In this document: one piece after another, positions 38,739-48,257 of the stretch
Layout: every line of letters starts with the position of its first letter
How positions within the stretch are numbered: the first letter of the stretch is position 1
Origin: an uncultured Paracoccaceae bacterium
GTDB lineage: Bacteria; Pseudomonadota; Alphaproteobacteria; Rhodobacterales; Rhodobacteraceae
DNA: 64,000 bases
Reading direction: 5' to 3'
NCBI GenBank assembly: GCA_947496605.1
Contig: CANMDF010000001.1
Location: 62,001 to 126,000 of the forward strand
The notes under the pieces: generated by a model
What the model was told of the DNA's origin: nothing
Seen by the model: only the letters and a program-made list of their open reading frames with translations
Database searches by the model: none
Position numbers and translations under genes: made by a program

Positions 38739-40153
38739 TGGATGGGGATCTTAGAATGAATGCAGCAACAAAACTACCCCTTGATGTGGGCCCAATCCAC
38801 TTTGTCGGTATTGGCGGCATTGGCATGTCCGGCATCGCCGAGGTGCTTTTGAATCATGGCTATACGGTGCAAGGGTCTGATCTGAAGGCAACGAAAATCA
38901 CAGATCGCCTTAAGTCGCTGGGCGCAATCATTTTTGAAGGCCAGCGCGCAGAGAACCTTGAAGGCGCCGAAGTCATCGTGATTTCGTCGGCCATCAAACC
39001 GGGTAACCCCGAATTAGATGAAGCACGCGCCAAAGGGATGCCTGTCGTACGTCGCGCCGAGATGTTGGCCGAGTTGATGCGTCTCAAATCGAATGTTGCT
39101 GTTGCTGGAACGCACGGCAAAACAACCACAACCACGATGGTTGCAGCTTTGCTTGATGAAGGCGGGATTGATCCGACGGTCATCAACGGCGGTATTATTC
39201 ACGCTTACGGATCAAACGCCCGCATGGGGCAGGGCGAGTGGATGGTGGTTGAGGCCGATGAGAGTGACGGCACCTTTAATCGACTACCCGCGACCATTGC
39301 TATCGTGACGAATATCGACCCCGAGCATATGGAGCACTGGGGCACTGAGGCGGCGCTGCATCAGGGCTTCTATGATTTTGTGTCCAACATTCCGTTTTAC
39401 GGTCTGGCGGTCTGCTGTACCGATGATCCGGATGTGCAATCGCTGGTCGGCAAGATCACCGACCGCCGTGTGGTAACTTATGGGTTTAATGCCCAAGCTG
39501 ATATCCGCGCGTTGAACCTGACCTATAAGGCGGGTGTCGCGCATTTCGATATTGGCCTGCAGGCAGAGGATGCTGTGATTGAAGGTTGTGAGCTGCCGAT
39601 GCCAGGCGATCACAACGTATCAAATGCGCTGTCTGCGGTTGCGGTTGCCCGTCACCTTGGCATGAAAAAGGATGAAATCCGTGCGGCTTTGAAAGGGTTC
39701 AAAGGCGTGAACCGTCGCTTTACCAAAGTGGGTGAAGTGGATGGTGTGACGATCATTGATGATTATGGCCACCACCCGGTTGAAATAGCGGCAGTGTTGA
39801 AAGCCGCCCGGCAAGCAACCGAAGGCCGCGTTATTGCCGTGCATCAGCCGCATAGGTTTAGCCGTTTGTCGCATCACTTTGATGAATTCTGCGCGTGTTT
39901 TAACGATGCAGATGTCGTTGGTATCTCTGAGGTGTTCTCGGCTGGTGAAGATCCGATTGAAGGCGCAAGCCACCGTGATCTTGTGGCCGGACTGATCCGT
40001 CATGGGCATCGACATGCCCGCACGGTTGAATCGCAGGACGATCTTGAGCGTCTCGTGCGCGAGCAGGCAAAATCTGGCGATATGGTGGTTTGTCTTGGTG
40101 CGGGTACGATCAGCGCTTGGGCAAATGAACTGCCCGACCGTTTGAAAGCGTGA
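38735..40153 (+). CDS. murC: UDP-MurNAc:L-alanine ligase MurC
   Basis: A ligase of 472 residues from ATG 38735, which overlaps the murG stop. An ATG at 38756 would give 465 residues and starts closer to the conserved region ([25 protein letters not shown]). The ATP site [26 protein letters not shown] and the C-terminal [10 protein letters not shown] are family motifs. The next gene starts on a GTG that overlaps the murC stop (GTGA). Confidence 0.94.
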   Translation: MMDGDLRMNAATKLPLDVGPIHFVGIGGIGMSGIAEVLLNHGYTVQGSDLKATKITDRLKSLGAIIFEGQRAENLEGAEVIVISSAIKPGNPELDEARAKGMPVVRRAEMLAELMRLKSNVAVAGTHGKTTTTTMVAALLDEGGIDPTVINGGIIHAYGSNARMGQGEWMVVEADESDGTFNRLPATIAIVTNIDPEHMEHWGTEAALHQGFYDFVSNIPFYGLAVCCTDDPDVQSLVGKITDRRVVTYGFNAQADIRALNLTYKAGVAHFDIGLQAEDAVIEGCELPMPGDHNVSNALSAVAVARHLGMKKDEIRAALKGFKGVNRRFTKVGEVDGVTIIDDYGHHPVEIAAVLKAARQATEGRVIAVHQPHRFSRLSHHFDEFCACFNDADVVGISEVFSAGEDPIEGASHRDLVAGLIRHGHRHARTVESQDDLERLVREQAKSGDMVVCLGAGTISAWANELPDRLKA

Positions 40154-40401
40154 ACGACCCGTTCATTCTGATTGGGCTTTGGGTTGTTTTAGCCTTCGTC
40201 ATGGTGGCCTTTCCATCAACGAACAAACATTGGCGGCGTGCCTACGTGTTGATAGCGATTGGTGTGCCACTTGTGATTTGGATTACTTGGCACGATGGTC
40301 TGTTGATGGGAGCGCTTGCGCTTGTGGTCGGTGGCCTTGTCTTGCGGTGGCCGGTTTACTGGCTTTGGCAGAAACTAAAACGCAGGTTCGGAAGAGGGTA
40401 A
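40150..40401 (+). CDS. DUF2484-type small membrane protein
   Basis: An 83-residue protein with two to three hydrophobic segments ([49 protein letters not shown]) and a basic C-terminus KLKRRFGRG. It matches the DUF2484 proteins found behind murC in Rhodobacteraceae. GTG 40150 overlaps the murC stop. Its position inside the division cluster suggests an envelope role, but no function is known. Confidence 0.75.
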   Translation: MNDPFILIGLWVVLAFVMVAFPSTNKHWRRAYVLIAIGVPLVIWITWHDGLLMGALALVVGGLVLRWPVYWLWQKLKRRFGRG

Positions 40402-40402
40402 G

Positions 40403-40690
40403 ATGACACAGCTATTGGTCTTGGGGGTCATGCTGACCTGTGCCGGTTTGCCGTTCATGTTGCTGACCAAATTGATGCGCGAAGGCCAGTCAGGGCTGGC
40501 TTTGACGATCGGGTCGGTGATCGGGGCCACCTTTGTTATCTTCATCTATGCAAGCGGGCGGCCTTTCGGCATCGATCCGATATTTGCAATGACTGTTGCA
40601 ATGCTGGCCTGTGTGCCTGCGCTGTTGGGTTGTACAGCAGGGGCCTTTCTGGGCTGGCTGTTGCGGCGGCAGGACGACAGGCGCGTCTGA
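40403..40690 (+). CDS. Small membrane protein of unknown function
   Basis: A 95-residue protein with three predicted membrane helices (LLVLGVMLTCAGLPFMLLTKL, LALTIGSVIGATFVIFIYA, AMTVAMLACVPALLGCTAGAFLGWLL) and a charged end RRQDDRRV. The ATG follows the DUF2484 stop by one base and has GAAGAGGG upstream, so the two are probably co-translated. It was not recognised as a named family. Confidence 0.7.
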   Translation: MTQLLVLGVMLTCAGLPFMLLTKLMREGQSGLALTIGSVIGATFVIFIYASGRPFGIDPIFAMTVAMLACVPALLGCTAGAFLGWLLRRQDDRRV

Positions 40691-40711
40691 ATTCTTTTTC
40701 AAGAAAAAACT

Positions 40712-40754
40712 TGAACGATGTTCATTTTTATGTCAAGTAATTGAACAATGTTCA
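40712..40754. promoter_or_regulatory. Paired TGAAC-N3-GTTCA palindromes
   Basis: TGAACGATGTTCA (40712-40724) and TGAACAATGTTCA (40742-40754) are two 13-bp palindromes exactly 30 bases apart; the flanking TT and TT are also shared. Three-turn spacing puts both on one face of the DNA. They lie just before the small gene at 40771. This looks like a TetR-type or similar dimer operator; the regulator is not in the window. Confidence 0.6.
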
Positions 40755-40770
40755 TTTATGGAGAAGAATC

Positions 40771-41109
40771 ATGGATAGCGATACACTGATGATCTACGGA
40801 ATTCCGGCGGTAAGTTTCCTTATTTCCGGCTTTGCCACCTATTCATTCAGCCGGCATTCGATCCCTGCAGGGCTTAAGTTTTTTGGCTTTGTATGGCTGG
40901 CAATTTCCATCTTATTATCTATTGGCCTTTTTACCGCTGAAGGTTGGGATGGATTATTCTTTGTGGCCGCTTTAATTGGCATCATGGCACCTGCCGGTGT
41001 AGGTGGTCTGATCGGCGGATGGATTGGTGGAACGCGAAAAGCACATGGCACTCAAATTGAAACTTCCACAGGTGCGGGGTACACTGACCCCAGCGCGCCC
41101 ACTCGCTGA
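40771..41109 (+). CDS. Small membrane protein of unknown function overlapping murB
   Basis: A 112-residue protein with about three hydrophobic segments ([62 protein letters not shown]). ATG 40771 has GGAGAAG upstream. The coding region is AT-richer than its neighbours and has its own paired palindromes, unlike the rest of the cluster. Its last 65 bases overlap the murB start in another frame, so the tail after [12 protein letters not shown] may be an accident of that overlap. It could be an acquired gene; function unknown. Confidence 0.65.
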   Translation: MDSDTLMIYGIPAVSFLISGFATYSFSRHSIPAGLKFFGFVWLAISILLSIGLFTAEGWDGLFFVAALIGIMAPAGVGGLIGGWIGGTRKAHGTQIETSTGAGYTDPSAPTR

Positions 41110-41992
41110 TTTGACATGGATGCGTGTCGGCGGCCCGGCTGAAGTCTTTTTTCAGCCCGCCGATGTGCAAGACCTGTCGACCTTCCTAGCAGCGCTTGAT
41201 CCGGCTGTACCGGTTTTCCCGATGGGGGTGGGCAGCAATCTGATCGTGCGCGATGGCGGGATCAGTGGTGTTGTGATCCGCTTGGGCCGTGGTTTCAATG
41301 GGATTGAGGTTGGGAATGACGGTATCACCGCCGGGGCCGCTGCATTGGACGCCCATGTTGCACGCAAGGCAGCAGATGCGGGACTTGATTTGACATTCCT
41401 GCGCACAATTCCTGGGACCATAGGCGGAGCCGTGCGCATGAATGCTGGTTGCTATGGCACGTATATGGCCGACGTTTTGGCCTCAGTCACGGTGGTCATG
41501 CGCGATGGTACAATCAAAGACCTGTCTGCAGATGCGCTGCAATTAGGCTACCGTCAAAGCGATCTACCAAAAGGCGCGGTCATTGTTGCGGCCAAGCTGA
41601 ATGCGCCGAAGGGTAATTCTGAAAGCCTTGTGCAACGTATGACTGATCAACTGGCTAAACGTGACGAAACCCAGCCTACCAAGGATCGCACGGCCGGGTC
41701 GACCTTTCGCAATCCAGCAGGGTTTTCCTCAACCGGGCAGGCGGATGATGTACATGATCTAAAGGCGTGGAAAGTCATTGATGACGCAGGCATGCGCGGT
41801 GCGCGTATTGGTGGTGCCGTGATGAACATGATGCATTCCAACTTTCTGACAAATGCTGGCGGCGCAACCGCTGCTGACCTTGAGGATTTGGGCGAACAGG
41901 TGCGGAAAAAGGTTTACGATTCCCAAGGGATCACGCTACAATGGGAAATTATGCGGGTTGGTCATCGTTTGGATGAAGACACCGCGAAATAA
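41045..41992 (+). CDS. murB: UDP-N-acetylenolpyruvoylglucosamine reductase MurB
   Basis: A 315-residue flavoenzyme that reduces the enolpyruvyl group to form UDP-MurNAc. The FAD domain shows [33 protein letters not shown] and [29 protein letters not shown] carries the catalytic serine; the end has [22 protein letters not shown] 41045 is the first start that includes the conserved [12 protein letters not shown]; it lies inside the preceding small gene. Confidence 0.93.
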   Translation: MALKLKLPQVRGTLTPARPLADLTWMRVGGPAEVFFQPADVQDLSTFLAALDPAVPVFPMGVGSNLIVRDGGISGVVIRLGRGFNGIEVGNDGITAGAAALDAHVARKAADAGLDLTFLRTIPGTIGGAVRMNAGCYGTYMADVLASVTVVMRDGTIKDLSADALQLGYRQSDLPKGAVIVAAKLNAPKGNSESLVQRMTDQLAKRDETQPTKDRTAGSTFRNPAGFSSTGQADDVHDLKAWKVIDDAGMRGARIGGAVMNMMHSNFLTNAGGATAADLEDLGEQVRKKVYDSQGITLQWEIMRVGHRLDEDTAK

Positions 41993-42009
41993 CGGGCCAA
42001 AATGGCTAT

Positions 42010-42055
42010 GACCTTAGGCAAAGGTCGCAATAAATGACGGGTCGCAAAAGACCCG
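42010..42055 (+). other. Two short hairpins between murB and ddl
   Basis: GACCTT/AAGGTC (42010-42026, five-base loop) and CGGGTC/GACCCG (42038-42055, six-base loop) follow each other just before ddl. No T-run follows. They may adjust mRNA processing or translation of ddl. Confidence 0.4.
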
Positions 42056-42074
42056 CGTAAAGGCGGTAGTGGGT

Positions 42075-42989
42075 ATGTCGAGCAGGACAAACCCGAAAGT
42101 TGTTGTCCTCATGGGCGGCCCATCTGCGGAACGCGAAGTTTCGCTGAGTTCAGGGCGTGAATGTGCAGCGGCTTTGCGGGAAGCAAACTGTGATGTGATC
42201 GAGGTCGATGCGGGCCCCGACGTTGCTGCGCGTCTTATTGAGATTTCTCCTGATGTCGTCTTTAACGCACTCCACGGTCGCTGGGGTGAAGATGGTGCCA
42301 TCCAAGGTCTGCTTGAGTGGCTACGAATTCCTTACACGCATTCTGGTATCCTGGCCTCGGCCTTGACCCTCGACAAGCAACGGACCAAGGATGTCTACCG
42401 CAAAGTCGGATTGCCTGTCGTGGAGAGCGTTCTTGCAAGTTCTGATGCTGTGCGCACAGCGCACGTGATGCCGCCGCCCTATGTGGTGAAGCCCTATAAC
42501 GAAGGCTCCAGCGTCGGCATTTACATCGTCAACGAAGACGCAAACGGCCCACCGCAATTGGCCGATGATATGCCGGATGAGGTGATGGTTGAAGCCTTCG
42601 CCCCCGGTCGTGAACTAACAACAACTGTTGTGGGTGATCGTGCGCTGACAGTGACCGATATCATCACCGATGGTTGGTACGACTATCATGCCAAATATGC
42701 ACCGGGTGGGTCGCGGCATGAATTGCCCGCCGACATCCCGTCTGAGATATTCGATACCTGCATGGAATACGCCTTGCGTGCGCATCAGGCGTTGGGGTGT
42801 CGCGGTGTCAGCCGCACAGATTTTCGCTGGGATGAGGCGCGTGGCCTTGATGGTTTGATCCTGCTCGAAACCAACACGCAACCCGGTATGACGCCAACAT
42901 CCCTAACGCCCGAACAAGCGGCCCATGTTGGCATGTCGTTCCCTGAACTGTGTCGCTGGATGGTGGAGGACGCATCATGCGATCGTTGA
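42075..42989 (+). CDS. ddl: D-alanine--D-alanine ligase Ddl
   Basis: A 304-residue ATP-grasp ligase supplying D-Ala-D-Ala to MurF. VVVLMGGPSAEREVSLSSGRE at the N-terminus, NALHGRWGEDGAIQGLLE, VVKPYNEGSSVGIYIV and the metal-binding ETNTQPGMTPTSL are all typical. ATG 42075 is preferred to a GTG two codons earlier. The 3' end overlaps ftsQ by 13 bases. Confidence 0.94.
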   Translation: MSSRTNPKVVVLMGGPSAEREVSLSSGRECAAALREANCDVIEVDAGPDVAARLIEISPDVVFNALHGRWGEDGAIQGLLEWLRIPYTHSGILASALTLDKQRTKDVYRKVGLPVVESVLASSDAVRTAHVMPPPYVVKPYNEGSSVGIYIVNEDANGPPQLADDMPDEVMVEAFAPGRELTTTVVGDRALTVTDIITDGWYDYHAKYAPGGSRHELPADIPSEIFDTCMEYALRAHQALGCRGVSRTDFRWDEARGLDGLILLETNTQPGMTPTSLTPEQAAHVGMSFPELCRWMVEDASCDR

Positions 42990-43876
42990 TCCGCCGCCCT
43001 GTGGCCGAGGATGCGCCGCGCGATCCTGCGCCGTCAAAGTTGGGTTATCGGTATCAGCGCCTGATGCTGACACCGGGTTTTCGCGCCACAGTGCGCATTG
43101 GCGTGCCTATCATACTGATCGCGACAATTGCGGGCTCTTGGTATTCGCAACCGGAGAACCGCGCAAATCTTACAGCTTCAATCGCACAGTCGAAACAAAG
43201 TTTTCAGCAGCGCCCGCAATTCATGGTGCAAACGATGAACGTCACAGGCGGTGATTTGGCCGCAATGACCGAAGTCTCTGCCTTACTGCCGACTGAATTT
43301 CCGTTCTCGTCTTTCGATCTTGATCTGGAAAAAATACGGGCTGATATCGAAGCGCTTGATCCGATCAAATCCGCGAGTGTTCGCGTTGGCCAAGCGGGTG
43401 CATTGGAAGTGCGCCTGAACCCGCGCGTGCCTGTTGCCCTTTGGCGTGATGGTGCAACGCTGCGCTTGATTGACGCCGATGGCGTGCAATCCGGTCAGAT
43501 TTTGGCACGTGCAGATAGGCTTGATTTGCCGCTGATCGCGGGCGACGGGGCAGAAGAGAATATAGCAGAAGCTTTGGCGCTTTTTGATGCGGCGGGTCCG
43601 TTGATCAAGCGCGTGCGCGGGTTGGTGCGGATGGGCGAGCGGCGTTGGGATATGGTGCTTGATCGCGACCAGCGCATTCTGTTGCCGGGTGATCAGCCCG
43701 TGTCTGCTTTGGATCGCGTGATCGCTTTGAACCAAGCGCAAGACATGCTGAACCGTGACGTTGCGGTCGTGGATATGCGCAACACGGACAGGCCGACACT
43801 GCGAATGAATGAAGAGGCGGCAGATGCTCTGCGCCGGGTCAATACAACAATAGATGAAAATGGGGCGGGCAACTAA
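42977..43876 (+). CDS. ftsQ: Cell-division protein FtsQ
   Basis: A 299-residue bitopic division protein. A basic cytoplasmic N-terminus and a single helix (VRIGVPIILIATIAGSWY) precede the periplasmic POTRA domain (MVQTMNVTGGDLAAMTEVSALLP) and the FtsQ beta domain (LNPRVPVALWRDGATLRLID). ATG 42977 has GGAGGA upstream and lies inside ddl. ftsA follows immediately after its stop. Confidence 0.92.
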   Translation: MRSLIRRPVAEDAPRDPAPSKLGYRYQRLMLTPGFRATVRIGVPIILIATIAGSWYSQPENRANLTASIAQSKQSFQQRPQFMVQTMNVTGGDLAAMTEVSALLPTEFPFSSFDLDLEKIRADIEALDPIKSASVRVGQAGALEVRLNPRVPVALWRDGATLRLIDADGVQSGQILARADRLDLPLIAGDGAEENIAEALALFDAAGPLIKRVRGLVRMGERRWDMVLDRDQRILLPGDQPVSALDRVIALNQAQDMLNRDVAVVDMRNTDRPTLRMNEEAADALRRVNTTIDENGAGN

Positions 43877-45208
43877 ATGGGCGATCTGTACGACAGCCAA
43901 CGGGCGATGCGGCAAATGCGTAAAGCAGCGATGCAGCGTGGTGTTGTCGCTATTTTAGACATCGGCACATCCAAGATCGCGTGCTTGGTGCTGCGCTTTG
44001 ATGGCCCTGAACAGTTCCGCACTGACGGTGTTGGATCACTCGCGGGCCAATCGCAGTTTCGCGTGATAGGGGCCGCAACAACACGGTCGCGCGGCGTGCG
44101 TTTCGGTGAAGTTGATGCAATGCAAGAAACGGAACGGGCCATTCGCACAGCCGTTCAAGCCGCACAGAAAATGGCCAACGTCCGGGTCGATCATGTGATT
44201 GCCTGTCTTTCGGGTGCGCGGCCACGGTCCTACGGGCTCGATGGCACGTTGAATGTATCGGGTGGCACGGTGACCGAACAGGACATCAGCCAAGTCATGG
44301 CGTCTTGTGATGTGCCAGACTACGGCGCGGACCGTGATGTTTTACACGCCCAGCCAGTCAATTTCGCGCTGGATCATCGTTCTGGTCTTGCTGACCCGCG
44401 TGGTCAGATTGGCAATGAGCTTAAGACCGATATGCATATGCTGACGGTCGATGCGACAGCGATCCACAATATCTTTTACTGCATCAAACGCTGCGATCTG
44501 GAATTGGCAGGTATCGCATCTTCGGCTTACGTGTCGGGCATGTCTTCACTGGTCGAAGACGAGCAGGAATTGGGTGCCGCGTGCATTGACCTTGGTGGTG
44601 GCACGACAGGCCTTTCGGTCTTTATGAAAAAGCACATGATCTACGCGGATTCTGTGCGCATGGGGGGCGAACACGTCACCTCTGACATCTCGATGGGCTT
44701 GCAGATTCCGATGCCTGTCGCCGAGCGGATCAAGACATTCTATGGCGGTGTCATGGCCACAGGCATGGATGACCGCGAGATGATTGAGATTGGTGGCGAT
44801 ACCGGTGATTGGGAACACGATCGTCGCACTGTTAGCCGGGCTGAGTTGATTGGCATCATGCGCCCGCGTGTTGAAGAAATCTTGGAAGAGGTCCGCGAGC
44901 GTTTGGACGCTGCCGGATTTGAACATCTGCCGGGTCAGCAAATCGTGCTGACAGGCGGCGGCAGCCAAATTCCCGGACTGGATGGATTGGCAAGCAAAAT
45001 CTTGGGGCAGCAAGTGCGCTTGGGCCGTCCATTGCGCGTACAAGGCCTGCCACAAGCAGCAATTGGCCCGGCATTTTCCAGCGCCGTTGGCCTGACATTG
45101 TTTGCTGCAAACCCACAAGACGAATGGTGGGACTTTGAAATTCCAGCCGACAATTACCCGGCAAGATCGCTAAAACGCGCGGTAAAATGGTTTAAAGACA
45201 ACTGGTAA
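43877..45208 (+). CDS. ftsA: Cell-division protein FtsA
   Basis: A 443-residue actin-like protein that anchors FtsZ to the membrane. Typical segments: VVAILDIGTSKIACLVLR (phosphate-1), GAACIDLGGGTTGLSVFM (phosphate-2) and VLTGGGSQIPGLDGLASKIL (adenosine site). The C-terminus SLKRAVKWFKDNW is an amphipathic membrane-targeting helix. It starts on the base after the ftsQ stop. Confidence 0.95.
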   Translation: MGDLYDSQRAMRQMRKAAMQRGVVAILDIGTSKIACLVLRFDGPEQFRTDGVGSLAGQSQFRVIGAATTRSRGVRFGEVDAMQETERAIRTAVQAAQKMANVRVDHVIACLSGARPRSYGLDGTLNVSGGTVTEQDISQVMASCDVPDYGADRDVLHAQPVNFALDHRSGLADPRGQIGNELKTDMHMLTVDATAIHNIFYCIKRCDLELAGIASSAYVSGMSSLVEDEQELGAACIDLGGGTTGLSVFMKKHMIYADSVRMGGEHVTSDISMGLQIPMPVAERIKTFYGGVMATGMDDREMIEIGGDTGDWEHDRRTVSRAELIGIMRPRVEEILEEVRERLDAAGFEHLPGQQIVLTGGGSQIPGLDGLASKILGQQVRLGRPLRVQGLPQAAIGPAFSSAVGLTLFAANPQDEWWDFEIPADNYPARSLKRAVKWFKDNW

Positions 45209-45385
45209 TGCGCAATATCTTGCTTGCCGTGCGAGATAGCGCGGAAAAGTAAAGGTTTTTGTCCATATTTGGTGTGAATTTTGTGTTTTTGACGTGACCT
45301 TTGAGCATCACTTCGTTAATGTGAGTCCTAATAAGCAGTAAACGCCCGGGGGCACGGGCAAATAAAAAAACAGGCGGATCGAGTT
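45209..45385 (+). promoter_or_regulatory. ftsZ upstream region with a GANTC site
   Basis: A 177-base AT-rich gap, unusual in this tightly packed cluster, suggesting a separate ftsZ promoter. It contains TTGACG (45289-45294) and a GAGTC (45323-45327), a GANTC site for the alphaproteobacterial methylase CcrM. A small GCCCG/CGGGC hairpin (45344-45359) and a run of A residues precede the ATG. The exact promoter hexamers could not be fixed. Confidence 0.5.
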
Positions 45386-46984
45386 ATGACTTTGAATCTA
45401 TCCCTCCCGGGGCAAGACGAACTGAAACCACGTATCACCGTTTTTGGTGTCGGCGGTGCTGGCGGCAATGCTGTGAACAACATGATCGAGCAAGAGCTTG
45501 ATGGCACAGAGTTCGTTGTTGCGAACACTGACGCGCAAGCGCTGCAACAATCACGCGCTTCGGCGAAAATCCAGATGGGTTTGAAAGTAACCGAAGGTTT
45601 GGGTGCGGGCGCAAGGGCAACTGTTGGCGCCGCAGCCGCTGAAGAAAGCATCGAGCAGATAGTCGATCACCTTGCCGGCGCACATATGTGTTTCATCACT
45701 GCGGGCATGGGCGGGGGCACTGGAACGGGTGCTGCGCCGATCATCGCGCAAGCCGCCCGTGAGTTGGGTGTTCTGACCGTTGGTGTTGTCACTAAGCCCT
45801 TCCAGTTTGAAGGTGCAAAGCGCATGAAGCAAGCTGAGGAAGGCGTTGAAGCCCTTCAGAAAGTTGTCGATACGCTGATCATTATCCCGAACCAGAACTT
45901 GTTCCGTTTGGCCAATGAAAACACAACATTCACCGAGGCGTTTTCGCTTGCTGATGATGTCTTGTATCAGGGCGTCAAAGGCGTGACCGACCTGATGGTG
46001 CGTCCTGGTCTGATCAACCTCGACTTTGCAGATGTCCGTGCTGTCATGGACGAAATGGGCAAAGCGATGATGGGCACAGGCGAAGCCGAAGGCGAAAACC
46101 GCGCTATTCAGGCTGCCGAGAAAGCGATCGCAAACCCACTGCTGGACGAGATTTCGTTGGAAGGCGCCAAGGGCGTTCTGATCAACATCACCGGTGGCTA
46201 TGACCTAACACTCTTTGAGCTTGATGAAGCCGCCAACAAGATCCGTGAAAAGGTCGATGGCGAGGCGAATATCATCGTTGGTTCAACTTTGGACACCGGC
46301 ATGGAAGGCAAAATGCGCGTCTCTGTTGTCGCAACAGGCATCGACGCATTGGCCAAAGAGTTGGAAACACCCGTACCGCGCCGTTCAATGGCCGCACCTT
46401 TGGCACCTATTGCAGAAGTTGCAGCGCCGGTCGAGCAGCCGATGCAGGAAGCGCCCGCCGCAGTTGCAGCTGTGGCAGAGCCGATTGCTGAGCCTGTCGC
46501 ACAAGAGCGTACATTGTTTGAAAATCTGGATGCACCGGCAGCACAGCCTGCAGCGGCTTATCAGCCAGAACCTGCTCCTGCACCAGCACCTGCTGCGATG
46601 GATGATCTGCCACCGCCAGCTTACACGCCACGCGCAGAGCCTGCGATGACAGAAGCTGACAACTTTGTCGCGCCACGTTCTGCGACGCCGGGCACACCTT
46701 CACCCGAGGCACTTGCGCGGCTGCAAGCCGCGGTGAGCCGTGTGCCTGGGAATGCACCTCAACAAGCAGCAGCGGCACCCGCAGAGGCACCGTCCGAGGC
46801 AGATAAACCGCGCTTTGGGATTAATTCTCTGATCAACCGGATGACCGGTGCACAAGCAGATGGTGCACCGCAGCAACCGGCGCGTGCGCAACCGCAAGTG
46901 ACGTCGCTTCACCAAGAAGAAGCGCAAAGTGAAGATCAGGACAAGATTGAGATTCCTGCATTCCTACGCCGTCAAGCGAACTAA
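45386..46984 (+). CDS. ftsZ: Cell-division GTPase FtsZ
   Basis: A 532-residue tubulin homologue that forms the Z-ring. The GTPase core includes [14 protein letters not shown], the tubulin signature [12 protein letters not shown] (about residues 107-118) and [11 protein letters not shown]. After about residue 320 comes a long Ala/Pro/Glu-rich linker of about 190 residues, typical of alphaproteobacteria, ending in the conserved tail [12 protein letters not shown] that binds FtsA. It has its own upstream region and a terminator after it. Confidence 0.97.
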   Translation: MTLNLSLPGQDELKPRITVFGVGGAGGNAVNNMIEQELDGTEFVVANTDAQALQQSRASAKIQMGLKVTEGLGAGARATVGAAAAEESIEQIVDHLAGAHMCFITAGMGGGTGTGAAPIIAQAARELGVLTVGVVTKPFQFEGAKRMKQAEEGVEALQKVVDTLIIIPNQNLFRLANENTTFTEAFSLADDVLYQGVKGVTDLMVRPGLINLDFADVRAVMDEMGKAMMGTGEAEGENRAIQAAEKAIANPLLDEISLEGAKGVLINITGGYDLTLFELDEAANKIREKVDGEANIIVGSTLDTGMEGKMRVSVVATGIDALAKELETPVPRRSMAAPLAPIAEVAAPVEQPMQEAPAAVAAVAEPIAEPVAQERTLFENLDAPAAQPAAAYQPEPAPAPAPAAMDDLPPPAYTPRAEPAMTEADNFVAPRSATPGTPSPEALARLQAAVSRVPGNAPQQAAAAPAEAPSEADKPRFGINSLINRMTGAQADGAPQQPARAQPQVTSLHQEEAQSEDQDKIEIPAFLRRQAN

Positions 46985-47027
46985 TTTGTCACAAACTGAC
47001 ATATAGCTGTAACATGAAATGAACTGG

Positions 47028-47053
47028 AAGGGCCGCAATTGAGCGGCCTTTTC
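47028..47053 (+). terminator. Intrinsic terminator after ftsZ
   Basis: GGCCGC (47031-47036) pairs with GCGGCC (47043-47048) around AATTGA, with A/T flanks extending the stem into TTTTCTT. It separates ftsZ from lpxC. Confidence 0.75.
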
Positions 47054-47204
47054 TTATTGAATTCAACAGCTTAAAAATACTGCCCTAGTCTTGCCATGAT
47101 TTGTTACAAAACTGTTTCAGACCGTCGCAAAGAGTGAGTTGAGGCTGCTGCAGATGCAGCCTAGTTGGTTATTCATACCCAAATGCTGCAAGAGCGAAGT
47201 AACC

Positions 47205-48122
47205 GTGCAAACAACATTGAAAACAGAAGTCATATTTGAGGGCACAGGTTTGCACTCAGGTGAAGCTGTGCGTGTTGTATTGCATCCTGCAGCTGCTGAT
47301 ACGGGGATTGTGTTTCGTCGGACCGACGTCACTGGCCGTCCTGAGTTGCTGGCGGATTTTCGCGATGTGATCGTATCGCCTCTGAATACGCGTCTAAGTA
47401 ACGCTGACGGCGTGACAATTTCGACGATTGAGCATTTGATGGCCGCCCTTGCAGGGTGTGGCGTTCACAATGTGATCGTTGATGTTGATGGTCCTGAAGT
47501 GCCAATTCTTGATGGCAGTGCAGTTAGCTTTGTTCGTGGGATTGTGGAGGCTGGCCTGACACGTCTTTCTGCCCCCTTGCAAGCAATCGAGATTCTGCGT
47601 GAGGTTAAAGTTTCAGACGGTGAAGTGACTGCCATGCTTTCGCCTGCAACGACGCTGCAAATTGATTTTGAGATTGAATTCGCCGACGCCGCGATTGGCC
47701 GTCAGAAGAAGACGCTGAACATGGCCAATGGTGCGTTTGTGCGTGAACTTTGCGATAGCCGCACGTTCTGCCGGTCTGCGGATGTTGATGCGATGCATGC
47801 CAATGGGCTGGCTTTGGGTGGTTCTGTGAATAACGCGGTTGTTGTTGATGGCGACAAGGTGCTGACACCCGGCGGCTTGCGTCACGCGGATGAAGCTGTG
47901 CGCCACAAGATGTTGGATGCACTTGGCGATCTCTATACCGCCGGTGCGCCAATCCTTGGCCGCTACACAGGTTTTCGTGCAGGACACGCCATGACGAACA
48001 AGTTGCTACGCGTGTTGTTCGACCAGCCAGATGCTTGGCGATATGTACAATGTGACGCGAAAATCGCCGCCCGCTTGCCAGGTGTTGGCGTCAGCATGGC
48101 CGATCTAGAAGCTGTCGCTTAA
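47205..48122 (+). CDS. lpxC: UDP-3-O-acyl-N-acetylglucosamine deacetylase LpxC
   Basis: A 305-residue zinc deacetylase, the committed step of lipid A synthesis. TTLKTEVIFEGTGLHSGEAV opens the protein; zinc ligands are in TIEHLMAALAGCGVHN and in the HKMLDALGDLY motif. GTG 47205 is chosen because families begin just before TTLK; an upstream in-frame start would add 22 unrelated residues. It commonly follows ftsZ in proteobacteria. Confidence 0.94.
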   Translation: MQTTLKTEVIFEGTGLHSGEAVRVVLHPAAADTGIVFRRTDVTGRPELLADFRDVIVSPLNTRLSNADGVTISTIEHLMAALAGCGVHNVIVDVDGPEVPILDGSAVSFVRGIVEAGLTRLSAPLQAIEILREVKVSDGEVTAMLSPATTLQIDFEIEFADAAIGRQKKTLNMANGAFVRELCDSRTFCRSADVDAMHANGLALGGSVNNAVVVDGDKVLTPGGLRHADEAVRHKMLDALGDLYTAGAPILGRYTGFRAGHAMTNKLLRVLFDQPDAWRYVQCDAKIAARLPGVGVSMADLEAVA

Positions 48123-48257
48123 GCTGCACCCACCGACAGTTGATCCTCGAGCGCTCAAAAGGCATTTTGCACCTCATTTTTCTATGTTAGACCATGCCAA
48201 AGCCGCCCGCGGTCAAACCGTTTGGGCAAGCAGTCAAGTGTGAGTGAGGACGCGAAA

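Noticed and set aside
46215..46649. 144-codon frame inside ftsZ
   Set aside because: A shadow of the low-complexity Ala/Pro linker of ftsZ.
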